Shown here in pieces: positions 1 to 6,667 of a DNA stretch of 15,765 nt. Below the pieces are notes generated by a model. It searched no databases and was not told where the DNA came from. It saw only the letters and a list, made by a program, of their open reading frames with translations. Position 1 is the stretch's first letter, and each line of letters opens with the position of its first letter. This DNA is from JBGCDD01 sp045105075 (GTDB lineage Bacteria; Pseudomonadota; Alphaproteobacteria; Rhodobacterales; Rhodobacteraceae), in contig JBGCDD010000118.1 in assembly GCA_045105075.1 (NCBI GenBank), forward strand, positions 1 to 15,765. Direction: 5' to 3'. Made by a program: the position numbers and the translations under genes.

Positions 1-1803
1 CAGGCGTCGGGTGATACGCGGGTGTCGGCTTTGATGGCGGCCGTTGCTTTGAAGGAAGGCTACACGGCTGAATTGCGCGCGAAAGTCAAACAGCTCGACG
101 CGGATGTTGCCGAGTCGAACCAGGCGTTTACAGCTGCCACACAACAGATTTCGGCCTTGCAAAGCGACGTGTCGGCGCGCGATGAAACCCTTGCTTTGCG
201 CGACGCGACCATCGCCAGACTTGAGGCGGATGTGGCGACCAGTCTGGAAAACGGTGGTGATCAGGTTGCGGCACTTGGCCAGCAGCTTGCCGGCCGTGAC
301 GACACGATTGCGGACCTGTCCGAGCAGCTTTCTGTGGCACAAACTGACGTTGCGCAGCTTTCGGCGGAGCTGAGCGCGCGCGATGTTTCCATGAGCGATG
401 CGACGGCGCGGATGGCGGCGATGAGCACGTTGATCGACAATGGCCAGGCGGATGCGGCTGAATTGCAGGGCGAGATCGGGGCGCTTGCGTCTGACGTGAC
501 CGCACGTGACGCCACCATCGCAGAACTGACGGCTGCACTGGCGCAAACCAAAAACGAGGCAGACCAGTTAAGCGGTGTTCTGGGAGATCGGGGCACGGTG
601 ATTTCGGATCTGAATGGCACGGTTGCGAGCTTGCAAGGCGATGTCACTGCGTTGAGCGGCACAGTGGCGGCGCGTGATGCCACCATTGCGGATTTGAATG
701 GTACGGTTGCGGGCCTGCAAGGTGAGGTGAATGCGTTGAGCGAAACGGTGGCGCAGCGCGATGCAACGCTGGGCGAAACGGTTGCGCGCGCAGCGGCGAT
801 GAGCACCTTGATTGACTCAGGCCAAGCGGATGCCGGCGAATTGCAGAGCCAGATTGCCGCGCTGTCGTCGGATGTGGCCGCGCGTGACGTATCGATTGCA
901 GATCTGACGGATCGCTTGAGCCAATCAAATGGGGAGGTTGCCCAGCTGACCGGCGCACTTGCGGAGAAAGACGCCACGATTGATCAGGCCACTGCGCAGT
1001 TTGAGGCGATGGCGGCCCTGATCGAAACCGGTGACGGCGAGGTGGCGGATTTGCAAAACCAGGTGGCCGAGCTTGGCGGGCAGGTTGGAGACCGTGATGC
1101 TGAGATCGCTGATCTGAGTGGAAAACTGACACTCGCGGAAGATGAAGTTGCTCAGGCAAAGGGTCAAGTCGCTCGGGTTGAGGGTGAAATTGGCCAGCTA
1201 AACGCTGCGTTGGGCGAAAAAGATGCGGCACTTGCGGATCTGAACGGCGCGTTGACGCAATCGGGCAGTGAAGTTGCGCGATTGGACGCCGCACTTGCCG
1301 ATATGGGCGAGGTTCAGTCGTCGGCGGCAACACTTTCGGGGCAAGTGGCTGATTTAAAGGCTGTTTTGACCCAACGTGACGCGACAATTGCGGCGTTGCT
1401 TGCGCAGGGGTCATCGCAATCTTCGGCCATTGATCAATGCGCGGCGCAGGCCAGTGCGGCCATCGAGTCCAGCAAAATCAACTTTGCGTCGGGCACTGCG
1501 CGCCTGCAACGGGGCTCGGAAGCTGTTTTGGAACGGTTGACCGGCATTGCGTTGGCCTGTGTGGGCGAAGGCGTGCAGGTGGAAGTGGCCGGGCACACCG
1601 ACGCGCAAGGCAGCGACGCGGACAACCAGGCGCTGAGCGAAGCGCGTGCGCAGGCGGTCGTGGCGTTCATGACCATGCGCGGCGTGCCTGCCAGCGGTCT
1701 GCGCGCTGTTGGATACGGTGAAAGCCAGCCGATCGCAGACAATGCCAAGGCCAAGGGCCGGGCGCTGAACCGCCGCATCTCATTTGACTGGCAGGCGCGC
1801 TGA
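1..1803 (+). CDS. OmpA-family protein with long coiled-coil region (5' end outside window)
   Basis: The frame is open from base 1, so the gene probably starts upstream; a GTG at 22 gives 593 residues but has no special support as the start. About 470 residues are low-complexity heptad sequence rich in Ala, Asp, Leu and Gln with recurring 'RDATIADL' phrases, predicted to be a long coiled coil. The last ~110 residues (bases ~1468-1790) form an OmpA C-terminal domain: 'INFASGTARL', then 'GHTDAQGS', 'SEARAQAV', 'GYGESQP' and a terminal 'NRRISF'. These carry the Asp and Arg that bind diaminopimelate in peptidoglycan in this family. I infer an envelope protein whose rod spans the periplasm or faces the cytoplasm, anchored to the cell wall at its C-terminus. 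No signal peptide can be judged because the N-terminus is missing. A small membrane protein gene follows after 48 bases on the same strand, probably co-transcribed. The OmpA domain call is firm; the cellular role is unknown. Confidence 0.85.
   Translation, partial: QASGDTRVSALMAAVALKEGYTAELRAKVKQLDADVAESNQAFTAATQQISALQSDVSARDETLALRDATIARLEADVATSLENGGDQVAALGQQLAGRDDTIADLSEQLSVAQTDVAQLSAELSARDVSMSDATARMAAMSTLIDNGQADAAELQGEIGALASDVTARDATIAELTAALAQTKNEADQLSGVLGDRGTVISDLNGTVASLQGDVTALSGTVAARDATIADLNGTVAGLQGEVNALSETVAQRDATLGETVARAAAMSTLIDSGQADAGELQSQIAALSSDVAARDVSIADLTDRLSQSNGEVAQLTGALAEKDATIDQATAQFEAMAALIETGDGEVADLQNQVAELGGQVGDRDAEIADLSGKLTLAEDEVAQAKGQVARVEGEIGQLNAALGEKDAALADLNGALTQSGSEVARLDAALADMGEVQSSAATLSGQVADLKAVLTQRDATIAALLAQGSSQSSAIDQCAAQASAAIESSKINFASGTARLQRGSEAVLERLTGIALACVGEGVQVEVAGHTDAQGSDADNQALSEARAQAVVAFMTMRGVPASGLRAVGYGESQPIADNAKAKGRALNRRISFDWQAR
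421..1218 (+). repeat. Three dispersed ~210-bp coiled-coil repeats
   Basis: Related blocks start with codons for 'MSTLIDNGQADA' (421), 'MSTLIDSGQADA' (799) and the more diverged 'MAALIETGDGEV' (1009). The second and third starts are 210 bp apart (70 residues, ten heptads). The first and second are 378 bp apart (126 residues), which equals 70 plus two 28-residue units. All offsets are multiples of seven residues, so expansion has kept the heptad register. Confidence 0.7.
607..774 (+). repeat. Tandem 84-bp repeat (2 copies) inside the coiled coil
   Basis: Units at 607-690 and 691-774 encode 28-residue blocks beginning 'SDLNGTVASLQGDV' / 'ADLNGTVAGLQGEV' and ending 'RDAT'. Twenty-eight residues are exactly four heptads. 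The copies have already diverged at the base level. Confidence 0.8.
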
Positions 1804-1851
1804 TTGCGCCCGCCGTCTTCATTGTGACACTTACTGACTCAGGAAACTCTT

Positions 1852-2442
1852 ATGTCCTATCTGCTTACTCAAATGTTCCTTTACATGCTTGCAACTTTTC
1901 TGCTCGGGCTTTTGCTTGGCTGGCTGTTGTGGCGGTATGGCAAACCCTCGGCTGGTGATTATTCCGACCTGCAGGCGCGCCATGACGCTTTGGTCAAAGA
2001 ACGCGAAGATCTGAACGTCAATCTGGATTCATGCCGCAGCCGGTCTGCACAGGAACGCGATATCATTGCGTCTTTGCGGGCCGAAAAGATCGATTTGCAA
2101 AACCGCATTGATGCAACGGCCATTCTGAATGAGCCAAAGCCGGTTCTGACAATGGCGGCCGCACCCGCTCCGGAATTTTTGAGCAATGAGCCTATTGAAG
2201 TGAGCCGCCCCGAAGGATTGTCGGCGCCCAGAGGTGGCGTGGCTGATGATTTGCAGGAAATCAACGGGGTTGGCCCGGCGCTGAGCAAATTGCTGCACAG
2301 TTTGGGGTATTATCACTTTGATCAGATTGCGGCCTGGACAGAAAGTGAAGAGGCCTGGGTGGATGAGAATCTGGAAGGGTTTAAAGGCCGGGTCAGCCGC
2401 GATGAATGGATTGCGCAGGCTCAGAAATTGGCAAATCGGTGA
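1852..2442 (+). CDS. Membrane-anchored coiled-coil protein with C-terminal helix-hairpin-helix domain
   Basis: 196 residues. Residues ~5-28 form one hydrophobic segment ending in 'WRYGKP', so the bulk is probably cytoplasmic. Residues ~38-90 are a charged, Arg/Asp/Leu-rich putative coiled coil, followed by a Pro/Ala/Glu linker. Residues ~130-195 start 'ADDLQEINGVGPALSKLLH' and continue through 'YYHFDQIAAW' and 'WVDENLEGFKGR'. From memory this resembles the helix-hairpin-helix extension found at the C-terminus of NuoE and some L21-annotated proteins of Rhodobacterales, often mislabelled as a complex I or ribosomal protein. Here it is on a separate membrane anchor, so neither of those functions should be assumed. 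AGGAA stands about 8 bases before the ATG. It follows the OmpA gene closely. The substrate of the domain (DNA or protein) is unknown. Confidence 0.8.
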   Translation: MSYLLTQMFLYMLATFLLGLLLGWLLWRYGKPSAGDYSDLQARHDALVKEREDLNVNLDSCRSRSAQERDIIASLRAEKIDLQNRIDATAILNEPKPVLTMAAAPAPEFLSNEPIEVSRPEGLSAPRGGVADDLQEINGVGPALSKLLHSLGYYHFDQIAAWTESEEAWVDENLEGFKGRVSRDEWIAQAQKLANR

Positions 2443-2468
2443 CGCAATACTCTTTCGTGCTTGGGAAT

Positions 2469-2505
2469 AGCATGCAGTCGCAGTGTTTTTTGCGGCTGTA
2501 ATGCT
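2469..2505 (+). terminator. Imperfect hairpin after the membrane-anchored HhH gene
   Basis: The arms AGCAT and CAGTCGCA pair with TGCGGCTG and ATGCT, with one G-U pair and a small internal bulge, around a T-rich loop. A weak T-rich stretch follows. It lies 27 bases after the stop codon and may terminate the OmpA/HhH transcript. Confidence 0.4.
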
Positions 2506-2555
2506 GTTTGTTCTGGCAGAGAATTGCTGCTTATTAAAGTTGAATAAGAACTGCT

Positions 2556-2584
2556 TTGCTCAACCTTGTTGATTTTGCTATGCG
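2556..2584 (+). promoter_or_regulatory. Putative sigma-70 promoter of the H-NS-like gene
   Basis: TTGCTC (2556-2561), a 17-base spacer and TATGCG (2579-2584) resemble a weak -35/-10 pair. Transcription would start about 30 bases before the ATG. An AT-rich inverted repeat CTTATT/AATAAG (2530-2548) lies just upstream and could be a protein-binding site, perhaps for autoregulation; this is inference. GAGG at 2614-2617 is the ribosome binding site. Confidence 0.4.
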
Positions 2585-2623
2585 TCGACTCAGTGAGACC
2601 GAAAAACCCAACAGAGGTGAACG

Positions 2624-2953
2624 ATGTCAGAAATTGACCTGGATGATCTGTCCTATGCGGACTTGAAAGCGCTCGAAAAGAAAGTTGCCAAAACCATCAA
2701 AGGGTTTAAGGCGCGCAAATTGAAAGAAGCCCGCGCGGCTGTGGCTGCCAAGGCCAAGGAAATGGGTTATTCCCTAGAAGAACTGTTGGGCGAGGCGACC
2801 GCAAAAGACGCGAAAAAAGCCCAGGCTGTGGCGAAGTACCAGCATCCGGAAAACCCTGCTTTGACCTGGAGCGGACGGGGGCGTCAGCCGGTTTGGTTCA
2901 AAGAGGCCATCGCCGCTGGCACGTCTCCGGACGATCTGGATATTTCCGCGTAA
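2624..2953 (+). CDS. H-NS family nucleoid protein (HvrA-like)
   Basis: 109 residues, the usual length for the family. Residues 1-55 are a Lys/Ala/Glu-rich N-terminal helical region suited to oligomerisation. Residues 72-92 contain the conserved DNA-binding core, with 'HPENPALTWSGRGRQP' followed by 'VWF', the hallmark of alphaproteobacterial HvrA/H-NS proteins that bind AT-rich DNA minor grooves. In Rhodobacter, HvrA regulates photosynthesis and nitrogen genes; the targets here cannot be read from sequence. The gene stands alone, with its own putative promoter, a good ribosome binding site 6 bases before ATG, and a strong terminator just downstream. Identification of the family is secure. Confidence 0.92.
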   Translation: MSEIDLDDLSYADLKALEKKVAKTIKGFKARKLKEARAAVAAKAKEMGYSLEELLGEATAKDAKKAQAVAKYQHPENPALTWSGRGRQPVWFKEAIAAGTSPDDLDISA

Positions 2954-2976
2954 ATTTAGCGGCTTAGCGAAAAGAC

Positions 2977-3010
2977 AAAAACCCTTGGTGGTGCGCACCA
3001 AGGGTTTTTT
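2977..3010. terminator. Strong, probably bidirectional rho-independent terminator
   Basis: A perfect 14-bp stem (2977-2990 with 2996-3009) with core CCCTTGGTG, a 5-base loop and T-runs on both strands. On the + strand it ends the H-NS-like transcript 24 bases after its stop. On the - strand it is the first clear terminator met by the cox operon, 270 bases after coxG. I see no gene in that 3011-3281 stretch. Confidence 0.9.
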
Positions 3011-3281
3011 ATTGCGAGGTTGCCGGATTGGCCTGTGATTTGAACGCCGGGCCAATTCAAACGCAACGGCGATCCAGAAACGCGAACCACTCACAATTGC
3101 GAAACAGCTTGCTGGTGTCTGCGCCATCGGGTCTTTTGCAGTTTCGAACCGGCGATGTTTGATTGACCTAGAACCGTATTTGGCTGGGCGATCTGAGAGC
3201 CTTGATTCTGCTAATTTTGGCAGGCGGAATTGCGATCTTTTGTCACTTGATGTCGGGTCATATGGGAAAACACGCGATGGT

Positions 3282-3731
3282 TTATGCGTCGACGGTTTCC
3301 ACAACCTCTGCGAATGTATTGAAAAACTTGGTAGCAAGTTTTTTGGCAGTGCCTTGAATCAAACGCGACCCCAATTGCGCCAACTTGCCGCCGATTTCTG
3401 CTTTGGCGGTGTAGGTCAGCACAGTGGCGCCATCGCTTTCGCGCAATTGCACGTCGGCGCCGCCTTTGGCATATCCTGCCGCGCCACCATTGCCCTGCCC
3501 GGTCAGCGAAAAAGCTTTGGGCGCACCGGCTGTGTCTAAAACGACAGTGCCGCTGAAGCGGGCTTTGACGGGGCCAACTTTCAGCACAACCTTGGCTTCA
3601 AGGTCGGTATCGGAATGTTTGATCAATTCGTCACAGCCCGGAATGCACTGTTTCAAGACATCAGGATCATTGAGCGCGGCATAAACCTGTTCGAGGGGCG
3701 CATTGATGGTGATTTCGTCGTTCAGTTCCAA
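3282..3731 (-). CDS. coxG: CoxG, carbon monoxide dehydrogenase subunit G (SRPBCC fold)
   Basis: 149 residues from a TTG start at 3731. This start is preferred because AAGGA lies 7 bases upstream and because the family begins 'MEL...'; the longer frame beginning at 3785 has a non-family N-terminus overlapping coxF. The motif 'LNDPDVLKQCIPGCDEL' (20-36) is typical of CoxG. The rest fits the START-like helix-grip fold, including 'VVLKVGPVKARFSG' and a Gly-rich stretch. CoxG is linked to recruitment of CO dehydrogenase to the membrane and, in mycobacteria, to quinone handling. The protein ends soon after 'FAEVVETVDA', without the long C-terminal tail seen in larger CoxG proteins. It is the last gene of the operon, 13 bases after the coxF stop. 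Confidence 0.88.
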   Translation of the reverse strand: MELNDEITINAPLEQVYAALNDPDVLKQCIPGCDELIKHSDTDLEAKVVLKVGPVKARFSGTVVLDTAGAPKAFSLTGQGNGGAAGYAKGGADVQLRESDGATVLTYTAKAEIGGKLAQLGSRLIQGTAKKLATKFFNTFAEVVETVDA

Positions 3732-3738
3732 TTGATTT

Positions 3739-3743
3739 TCCTT
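3739..3743 (-). promoter_or_regulatory. Ribosome binding site deciding the coxG TTG start
   Basis: AAGGA on the - strand, 7 bases before the TTG at 3731. The nearby ATG at 3749 is in another frame and reaches a stop after eight codons. Confidence 0.6.
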
Positions 3744-3744
3744 T

Positions 3745-4569
3745 TCATGTGGTTGGCAAGTGGGCGCGGGATGGATTGGCGCCATCGGCGCGATGATGAC
3801 GGCGGCGGTGTTCGGTCAATTGGGCCAGAATAGACAGCGCGATCTCATCAGGGGTCACGGCGCCAATGGCCAGACCTGCGGGGGCGTGTACACGGGCCAG
3901 CGCATCTGGTGCGACGCCGTTTTGAATCAACTTTTCCGAAAGTGCTGCGAATTTGCGGCGGCTGCCAACAAAGGCGATGAAATGCGCCTGTGCGCCAAGT
4001 GCCGCCTGTAGGCTGGGCAGATCGTCTTTGCCTTGGGTGGCCACGATGATCATGCGGGTTTCGCCCTTGGCAAGAGGGTCAAGAACTGCGTCAGGGTCGG
4101 ATTGCGCGACCGACCATTGGAATTGCGCCGCCAGCCGGGCCAGCGATTGCGCCACAGGGGCCGTGCCATAGATCAGCAATTGCGGTAACGGCAGGATCAG
4201 CTCGACGAAGATATCCAGCGATCCCTTGGACGGGCAGCCGTTGCGGGCAAATTGCACCCCGTCCACATCGGCCCCCGGAGCGATGCCTTTTTCGTCCAGC
4301 AGGTCTTGTGGGTGCAGCGAGATCAGCTGCGGTGTGTTTTCGCACATTGCGCGCTGCGTGGCTTTGGCCAAGGCCGAGCGCACACATCCGCCCCCGACCC
4401 AGCCTTGCAAAATCGCGCCATCTGCGCCCAGCAATGCCTTGGCGCCGGGTTTTGCCGCTGTGGCGCCCAGGGTGCGGATCACGGTGGCAATGGCAAAGGG
4501 TTCACCGCGCGCGCGCATGTCCTGGGCCATTTCGGCGATGTCGCCATCGGTCAGTTCGGCAGGGCTCAT
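3745..4569 (-). CDS. coxF: CoxF, XdhC-family molybdoenzyme maturation protein
   Basis: 274 residues. The N-terminal XdhC/CoxI-type domain shows 'GWVGGGCVRSALAKA' (56-70) with Cys62, and a second cysteine in 'GCPSKGSLDIF' (111-121). The C-terminal half is a Rossmann-like domain with 'LLIYGTAPVAQSLA' (131-144) and 'FVGSRRKFAAL', the family's signature for nucleotide or cofactor binding. XdhC proteins hold the molybdenum cofactor and promote its sulfuration before insertion into the apo-enzyme; CoxF is the equivalent in CO dehydrogenase operons. The start overlaps the coxE stop by four bases (ATGA), indicating coupled translation. The last ~20 residues are His/Arg-rich and not typical of the family. 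Confidence 0.88.
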   Translation of the reverse strand: MSPAELTDGDIAEMAQDMRARGEPFAIATVIRTLGATAAKPGAKALLGADGAILQGWVGGGCVRSALAKATQRAMCENTPQLISLHPQDLLDEKGIAPGADVDGVQFARNGCPSKGSLDIFVELILPLPQLLIYGTAPVAQSLARLAAQFQWSVAQSDPDAVLDPLAKGETRMIIVATQGKDDLPSLQAALGAQAHFIAFVGSRRKFAALSEKLIQNGVAPDALARVHAPAGLAIGAVTPDEIALSILAQLTEHRRRHHRADGANPSRAHLPTT

Positions 4570-5747
4570 AATGTGGCCAATTCTGGTTCCAAGGCGGCAA
4601 GATCGCCCAGCGTGTTGGCGGCGCGGAACAGATCAAGATGGGGCAGCGCGGTGGCCATGCCGCGCGCCACCGGTTTATAGCCTTGCCAGCCTTTGAGCGG
4701 GTTCAGCCAGATGATCTTGCAGCCGCGTTTGCGCAACGCGACCAGCGCGTCGGCGATGGGCTCGGGGGTGTCGGTGTCATAGCCATCCGACAGGATCAGC
4801 ACGACGGTGCGGCCATCCACAAAGCGGCGCGCGTAGCTGCGCGAAAATTGCAAAAGCGATGCGCCGATGCGCGACCCGCCGCCAAACCCGTCGGCCAGAA
4901 CCGAAAGCCGGCCCAACGCGCGCAGGGCGTCCTTGTCGCGCAGGGCTTCGGTGATGCGCACCAAACGGGTGTGAAACAGATAGGCGTCGCTGGCGTCATC
5001 GGCGCGCATCAGCCCGGCAATGAAGGCCAGAAACACCTGGGCGTAGGTGGTCATGGAACCGGACACATCGCAAAGTGTCACGATCTTGACTGGCCGGTCC
5101 GGGCGCTTTTTGCGTGCCAGATGCAGCGGCTCGCCGCCGGTGGCCAGGCTTTGGCGGATGACCTTGCGAAAATGGATCTGATCGCCTTTGCGCGCCTGTT
5201 TGCGCCGCCGCGAACGGCGATCACGCAGGGCGGCGCCCAGACGTTGGGCGATGATTTGCGCGGCTGCGATGTCTTCGGGCTGGACCAGATCGCGCAGATC
5301 CCGGTTCATTTTGGCCTGGGTCAGGCTGGCGCGCATTTTGCCGGTGCCGTCGGCCTCGGCGGCGGCGTTGCTGGCATCGGGCGCGGTGGGGGCGCCGGCA
5401 GTGTCTTCGGTTTGGGCGGAATTGGCGTTGCGTGACGACTGCACGTGATCCGAGGCCGGGCTTTGCGTTGGAATGGTTTTTTCGCGCACCCGTCCGCCAT
5501 TCATCCAGAAAGCCGCAAACAGCGCGTCAAAACGGGCGCTATCTTCCGGGCAGCCGCAGCAAATTGCGCGCAGGGCATGGCAGGTCTCGGTCGGGTTTTG
5601 CGCCTGAATGTGGCTCAACGCCTCCAGCGCGGCCTCGGCTTCGCCCAACCCCAGGCGCAGGCCATTGTCGCGCAGATGCGCCATAAAGCCCGCGATGCGC
5701 GCGGCGGGCCCGGGATCGCGGGCGGCGAATTTGGTGACCCGGCTCAT
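4566..5747 (-). CDS. coxE: CoxE, von Willebrand factor A domain protein
   Basis: 393 residues. The C-terminal half (from ~218) is a VWA domain with the MIDAS motif DVSGS at 227-231 and 'LILSDGYDTDTP' at 317-328. The third MIDAS position is in 'GGGSRIG' (289-295), where most relatives as I recall have Thr rather than Ser. The region ~85-150 is a low-complexity linker. An unusual cysteine cluster, Cys56, 63, 64 and 66, lies in the N-terminal helical part. Work on Oligotropha assigns CoxD and CoxE to the ATP-dependent insertion of sulfur and copper that completes the Mo-Cu centre; a MoxR ATPase with a VWA partner is the general chaperone pair. It overlaps both coxD and coxF by four bases. Confidence 0.9.
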   Translation of the reverse strand: MSRVTKFAARDPGPAARIAGFMAHLRDNGLRLGLGEAEAALEALSHIQAQNPTETCHALRAICCGCPEDSARFDALFAAFWMNGGRVREKTIPTQSPASDHVQSSRNANSAQTEDTAGAPTAPDASNAAAEADGTGKMRASLTQAKMNRDLRDLVQPEDIAAAQIIAQRLGAALRDRRSRRRKQARKGDQIHFRKVIRQSLATGGEPLHLARKKRPDRPVKIVTLCDVSGSMTTYAQVFLAFIAGLMRADDASDAYLFHTRLVRITEALRDKDALRALGRLSVLADGFGGGSRIGASLLQFSRSYARRFVDGRTVVLILSDGYDTDTPEPIADALVALRKRGCKIIWLNPLKGWQGYKPVARGMATALPHLDLFRAANTLGDLAALEPELATL

Positions 5748-6667
5748 GCGGCTTTGCCGGCCAGCCGCTGGGCGATTTCGGTGGGAATGGCGTCGCGATC
5801 GGTCTGGGTTTTCAACAAGGTGGCAAGGCAGGCCTGCAACGTGGCGGGATCATGGGTCAGATCGGCAATGCCCAGCCCCATCAGCGCGCTGGCAAAGTCG
5901 AGCATTTCGGCAATGCCGGGCTTTTTTTCCAGATCTTCTTTGCGCAGGGATTGCACGAAACCGATGATCTGCGTGGCCAGATGTGCCTCGATCCCGGCGC
6001 AGCGTGTGGTCAGCACAGCCAGTTCTGTGGCGCGGTCGGGATAGTTGACATAGGCATAAAGACAACGGCGGCGCAGCGCATCGCTGAGATCGCGGGTGCC
6101 GTTGGCGGTCAGAATGACAATTGGGCGCGAGGTGGCAGTGATGGTGCCAAGTTCGGGCACAGTGATCTGAAATTCTGACAGGATTTCGAGCAGATAGGCC
6201 TCGAATTCCTCATCGGCGCGGTCAATTTCGTCGATCAGCAGCACCGGGGGATCAGGCTGTTGGATCGCCTTGAGCAACGGACGTTCGAGCAGGAAATCCT
6301 GCGAAAAGATCCGGTCTTCGACGGCGCGTCCGGTTTCCCCGTGTTCGGCACTGGCGCGGATTGACAGCAATTGGCGTTGGTAGTTCCATTCGTAAATCGC
6401 CTGGCTTGCGTCCAGCCCTTCGTAACATTGCAGCCGGATCAGCTGGGTGTCGCGCAGATTGGCCAGAACCCGCGCGATGTCGGTTTTGCCAACACCGGCG
6501 GCGCCTTCCAGCAACAAGGGGCGACCAAGCGCCAGCGCCAGATGAACGGCCATCGCCAGATCATCACTGGCAATATAGCCCTGCTCCGCCATCGCGGTTT
6601 TGAGTGTCGTCCAATCCATATCGGCATCCGGCTTGGTTGGGCGGCCCACAGGACCGCCCGGTTTCAA
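5744..6667 (-). CDS. coxD: CoxD, MoxR-family AAA+ ATPase
   Basis: Up to 307 residues. Walker A is 'GAAGVGKT' (55-62), Walker B 'LLIDEID' (143-149), and an arginine-finger region 'GTRDLSDALRRRC' follows. The family is the MoxR/CoxD chaperone ATPases that act with a VWA protein on the metal site of the enzyme. The start is uncertain: TTG at 6667 abuts the coxL stop directly, while ATG at 6619 gives 291 residues beginning 'MDWTTLK', closer to the usual start of the family. Neither has a strong ribosome binding site, so translation is probably coupled to coxL. The four-base overlap with coxE (ATGA) supports a stoichiometric pair. Confidence 0.9.
   Translation of the reverse strand: MKPGGPVGRPTKPDADMDWTTLKTAMAEQGYIASDDLAMAVHLALALGRPLLLEGAAGVGKTDIARVLANLRDTQLIRLQCYEGLDASQAIYEWNYQRQLLSIRASAEHGETGRAVEDRIFSQDFLLERPLLKAIQQPDPPVLLIDEIDRADEEFEAYLLEILSEFQITVPELGTITATSRPIVILTANGTRDLSDALRRRCLYAYVNYPDRATELAVLTTRCAGIEAHLATQIIGFVQSLRKEDLEKKPGIAEMLDFASALMGLGIADLTHDPATLQACLATLLKTQTDRDAIPTEIAQRLAGKAA

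Noticed and set aside
421..1218. Repeats considered as a possible CRISPR or mobile element array
   Set aside because: They are in-frame coding repeats of varying sequence inside a coiled-coil gene, without constant direct repeats and unique spacers.
2774..3337. 187-codon open frame on the - strand between coxG and the H-NS-like gene
   Set aside because: It crosses the strong terminator and runs antisense to the H-NS-like gene; the protein is basic low-complexity sequence without recognisable domains.
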